Of a stretch of 8,971 bases of DNA, positions 7,574 to 8,971 are shown one piece after another. How positions within the stretch are numbered: position 1 is the stretch's first letter; the number at the start of each line of letters is the position of its first letter. A model generated the notes under the pieces. The model made no database searches. It had not been told where the DNA came from and was given only the letters and a program-made list of their open reading frames with translations. The position numbers and the translations under genes are program-made. The stretch comes from JAFDZW01 sp038229915. Its GTDB lineage: Bacteria > Bacteroidota > Ignavibacteria > Palsa-1295. The stretch is taken from the NCBI GenBank assembly GCA_038229915.1, contig JBBRNY010000101.1, positions 1 to 8,971 on the forward strand, given 5' to 3'.

Positions 7574-7579
7574 CCCCTT
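7574..7579 (-). promoter_or_regulatory. Shine-Dalgarno overlapping the upstream stop codon
   Basis: AAGGGG (minus strand, 7579-7574) lies 6 nt before the ATG at 7567 and overlaps the TAA (7580-7578) of the preceding gene. It is the best ribosome binding site in the window and points to translational coupling. Confidence 0.65.
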
Positions 7580-8513
7580 ATTTATATACAATGAATTTTC
7601 GAGCCACTGATATACCTCTAGTGGTAAAGATTGCAGTATAATTTCCCGGAGCCAAATTATTCGTTTCAAATTTTATTGCATATTTTGTTTTGAATGGCAA
7701 CATAAAAGAACGTTCATTAAACAATTCACCTTTTGAATCAAATATTTTGACAGCTAAATCACCCGATATTTTCTGGGAACATTCAAAAGAGACACTTCCC
7801 CGCGAAGGGTTTGGTGCCGCGTTCCCAATTGTCAAATAATTTGAAATATCTAAATCTGGATCGCCAGTCGGTACTAATCCAAATCCAAAATCTACACAAA
7901 TCAGGCTTGTTGGGATTGTATTGCTGAACACATCACAAAAGAGAAGCCCGTTGCACTCTATGGCTGTCGCGTGACATGTAATGAAGTCAGTTCCGTTTGA
8001 TCCACAAATTCGGTATGTTTTAGAAGTGCCAGGCTTTAAACTTTTTGTAGGGTCATATGCCTCAATTACAAGCGGGATACCAGTACTATAACTCCAGCCA
8101 TCTGGGAAATTGCACCCGGAACAAAAATAACCTAAATCACCACCAAAATCGATAATGAATTTACAAATATCTATATCGACTGAATTGTTTTTGATCGTAA
8201 TGTCATAACAACAACATGGTGAGCTTTGTAAACTCATGTCTGACTTTTCATGAGGAAGTAAAAGAGGTGGGCATGGATTATCCTTTACTGCTTTGATGGT
8301 TATTGTAAATTGACAGAAAGTAAATGGAAATAGATTAAATGTTGTATCAATAGGCCAAGGTGCGGATTGAACAATACTAATTGAGGTGCTATCATTTTGT
8401 AGCGAGGATGCTACTGCCCGGTGCCCAGCGAAAACAACCAAAAGTAAGAAAATGGAGACAGCTATAAACCGTACAATTGTTGATTTATGCTCAATGTTAA
8501 TTAAATTTTTCAT
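7578..8513 (-). CDS. Cysteine-rich secreted protein with T9SS C-terminal sorting domain
   Basis: From the ATG at 8513 the product has 311 residues. A signal peptide or N-terminal anchor spans about 1-36, with a hydrophobic core at 13-29 and a likely AVA cleavage site. The central region holds 13 cysteines (67, 81, 100-102, 117, 131, 134, 170, 180, 187, 193, 206), including a CCC run before YDITIKNNS, so it is probably disulfide-bonded outside the cytoplasm. Residues about 229-311 are a sorting domain: GNAAPNPSRGSVSF, the turn FDSKGE, then LAPGNYTAIF and RKFIVYK. I do not recognise the cysteine-rich region. A longer frame starting at 8594 is rejected because the promoter-like motif lies inside it. 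The gene is AT-rich: 27% and 28% G+C in two sampled 60-base stretches, against 50-55% in thrS. It is first in a two-gene unit. Confidence 0.85.
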   Translation of the reverse strand: MKNLINIEHKSTIVRFIAVSIFLLLVVFAGHRAVASSLQNDSTSISIVQSAPWPIDTTFNLFPFTFCQFTITIKAVKDNPCPPLLLPHEKSDMSLQSSPCCCYDITIKNNSVDIDICKFIIDFGGDLGYFCSGCNFPDGWSYSTGIPLVIEAYDPTKSLKPGTSKTYRICGSNGTDFITCHATAIECNGLLFCDVFSNTIPTSLICVDFGFGLVPTGDPDLDISNYLTIGNAAPNPSRGSVSFECSQKISGDLAVKIFDSKGELFNERSFMLPFKTKYAIKFETNNLAPGNYTAIFTTRGISVARKFIVYK

Positions 8514-8553
8514 TGTTTTTCTTGTTTTAGAAATGAAGATAGAGCTCACTCTA

Positions 8554-8561
8554 CAAACATA
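8554..8561 (-). promoter_or_regulatory. Putative -7 element for the secreted-protein unit
   Basis: TATGTTTG (minus strand, 8561-8554) matches TAnnTTTG exactly and would give a leader of roughly 35 nt before the ATG at 8513. The -33 element is ambiguous: TTG lies 15 nt upstream, and TCTG lies 18 nt upstream. It sits between the lemA terminator and the gene, where a promoter is expected. Confidence 0.45.
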
Positions 8562-8600
8562 CAACATTTTTTTGCCCAACAGAGAAAATCGCAAAAAACG

Positions 8601-8640
8601 ATAAAGCCCCCTTACAGTGTGAACTGTAAGGGGGCTTTAT
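8601..8640 (-). terminator. Strong rho-independent terminator after lemA
   Basis: A perfect 18-bp stem (8601-8618 with 8623-8640) closes a GTGA tetraloop, with five consecutive G:C pairs flanked by A/T. It lies 15 nt beyond the lemA stop. The T-run on the minus strand is short (TTTAT, then more T about 5 nt later), but the stem is very stable. Confidence 0.88.
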
Positions 8641-8655
8641 GATCGAAGATTTATT

Positions 8656-8971
8656 TTACTTTGACGGTCTTGCTACCCCATTTTTTGGTGCGGGGTTTGT
8701 TGGTGCTTCTTGCGGTGCTGCACCGTTTGCCGGGGCAGGTTCTGTGCCGAAGTTAACTTTCGGTGCATTCTCTGCGCCTTCGGCAGCTTGGAAGTATTGA
8801 TAGTCTTTGAAGCCTGACATACCCGCGATAATACTTGCCGGGAATGAAAGGATCTTTGCGTTAAAGTCTTTCACACGCTCATTATAATTCTTACGTTCGG
8901 TCGAGACACGGTTTTCCGCACCTTCGATCTGATTCATGAGTGTAATAAAATTCTCCTGCGACTTCAGCTCA
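8656..8971 (-). CDS. lemA: LemA family protein, C-terminal part (5' end cut by window edge)
   Basis: The frame is open to the window edge and yields 104 residues. The first 74 match the LemA C-terminal helical region: ELKSQENF, then IEGAENRVSTERKNYNERV, FNAKILSFPASIIAGMSGF and the diagnostic YFQAAEGAENAPKVNF. LemA proteins are small helical membrane proteins, anchored by an N-terminal segment that lies outside this window. Their role is poorly defined. The family normally ends close to the KVNF motif; here about 30 more residues follow, rich in Pro, Ala and Asn. An ATG at 8937 is internal to the conserved helix and is not the start. A strong terminator follows directly, so lemA ends its transcription unit. 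Confidence 0.93.
   Translation of the reverse strand, partial: ELKSQENFITLMNQIEGAENRVSTERKNYNERVKDFNAKILSFPASIIAGMSGFKDYQYFQAAEGAENAPKVNFGTEPAPANGAAPQEAPTNPAPKNGVARPSK

Noticed and set aside
8514..8594. 27-residue extension of the cysteine-rich protein from the ATG at 8594
   Set aside because: It would place the promoter-like motif inside the gene and hide the signal peptide behind a basic leader; the ATG at 8513 gives a normal signal sequence.
1..8971. CRISPR arrays, tRNA genes, insertion sequences, attachment sites
   Set aside because: No regularly spaced repeats, cloverleaf-like sequences, transposase genes or terminal repeats were found by eye on either strand.

Overview
The window comes from a bacterium of the Bacteroidota/Chlorobiota (FCB) group; a Kapabacteria- or Ignavibacteria-like lineage is my guess, not something the sequence proves. 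Three things point there. Three secreted proteins end in domains resembling the type IX secretion (T9SS) C-terminal sorting signal. PurN carries the GG-x-GM-x-G active-site loop I associate with Bacteroidota. Bacteroidetes-type -7 motifs (TAnnTTTG) lie just upstream of three genes. All eight supported genes are on the minus strand, so they are transcribed from high to low coordinates. No gene-free stretch exceeds 300 bases, and I saw no tRNA, rRNA, CRISPR array, transposase or origin.

In transcription order: (1) 8971-8656 is the C-terminal part of a LemA-family protein, cut by the right edge and closed by a perfect 18-bp hairpin terminator (8601-8640). (2) 8561-6411 is a self-contained unit with a promoter-like motif, a cysteine-rich secreted protein (7578-8513), a second secreted protein (6467-7567) starting 10 nt after it behind a good Shine-Dalgarno sequence, and an 11-bp-stem terminator (6411-6444). 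Both end in T9SS-type sorting domains. (3) 6304-3283 is a core translation operon, thrS-infC-rpmI, closed by a 12-bp-stem terminator. The expected fourth member, rplT (L20), is not there. (4) 3258-2320 is a lipoprotein with a TolB/PD40-like propeller, followed after 80 nt by a large secreted Asp-box propeller protein with a divergent sorting domain (653-2239). (5) 559-1 is purN, cut by the left edge, with its own promoter-like motif.

Housekeeping genes (purN, thrS-infC-rpmI, lemA) therefore alternate with envelope or surface genes (lipoprotein, Asp-box protein, two T9SS cargo proteins). The cargo genes, especially 7578-8513, are clearly richer in A+T than thrS. I found no obvious new multi-gene system. 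The best leads are the cysteine-rich/T9SS two-gene cassette, the missing rplT, the C-terminal tails on IF3 and LemA, and the recurring promoter motif.
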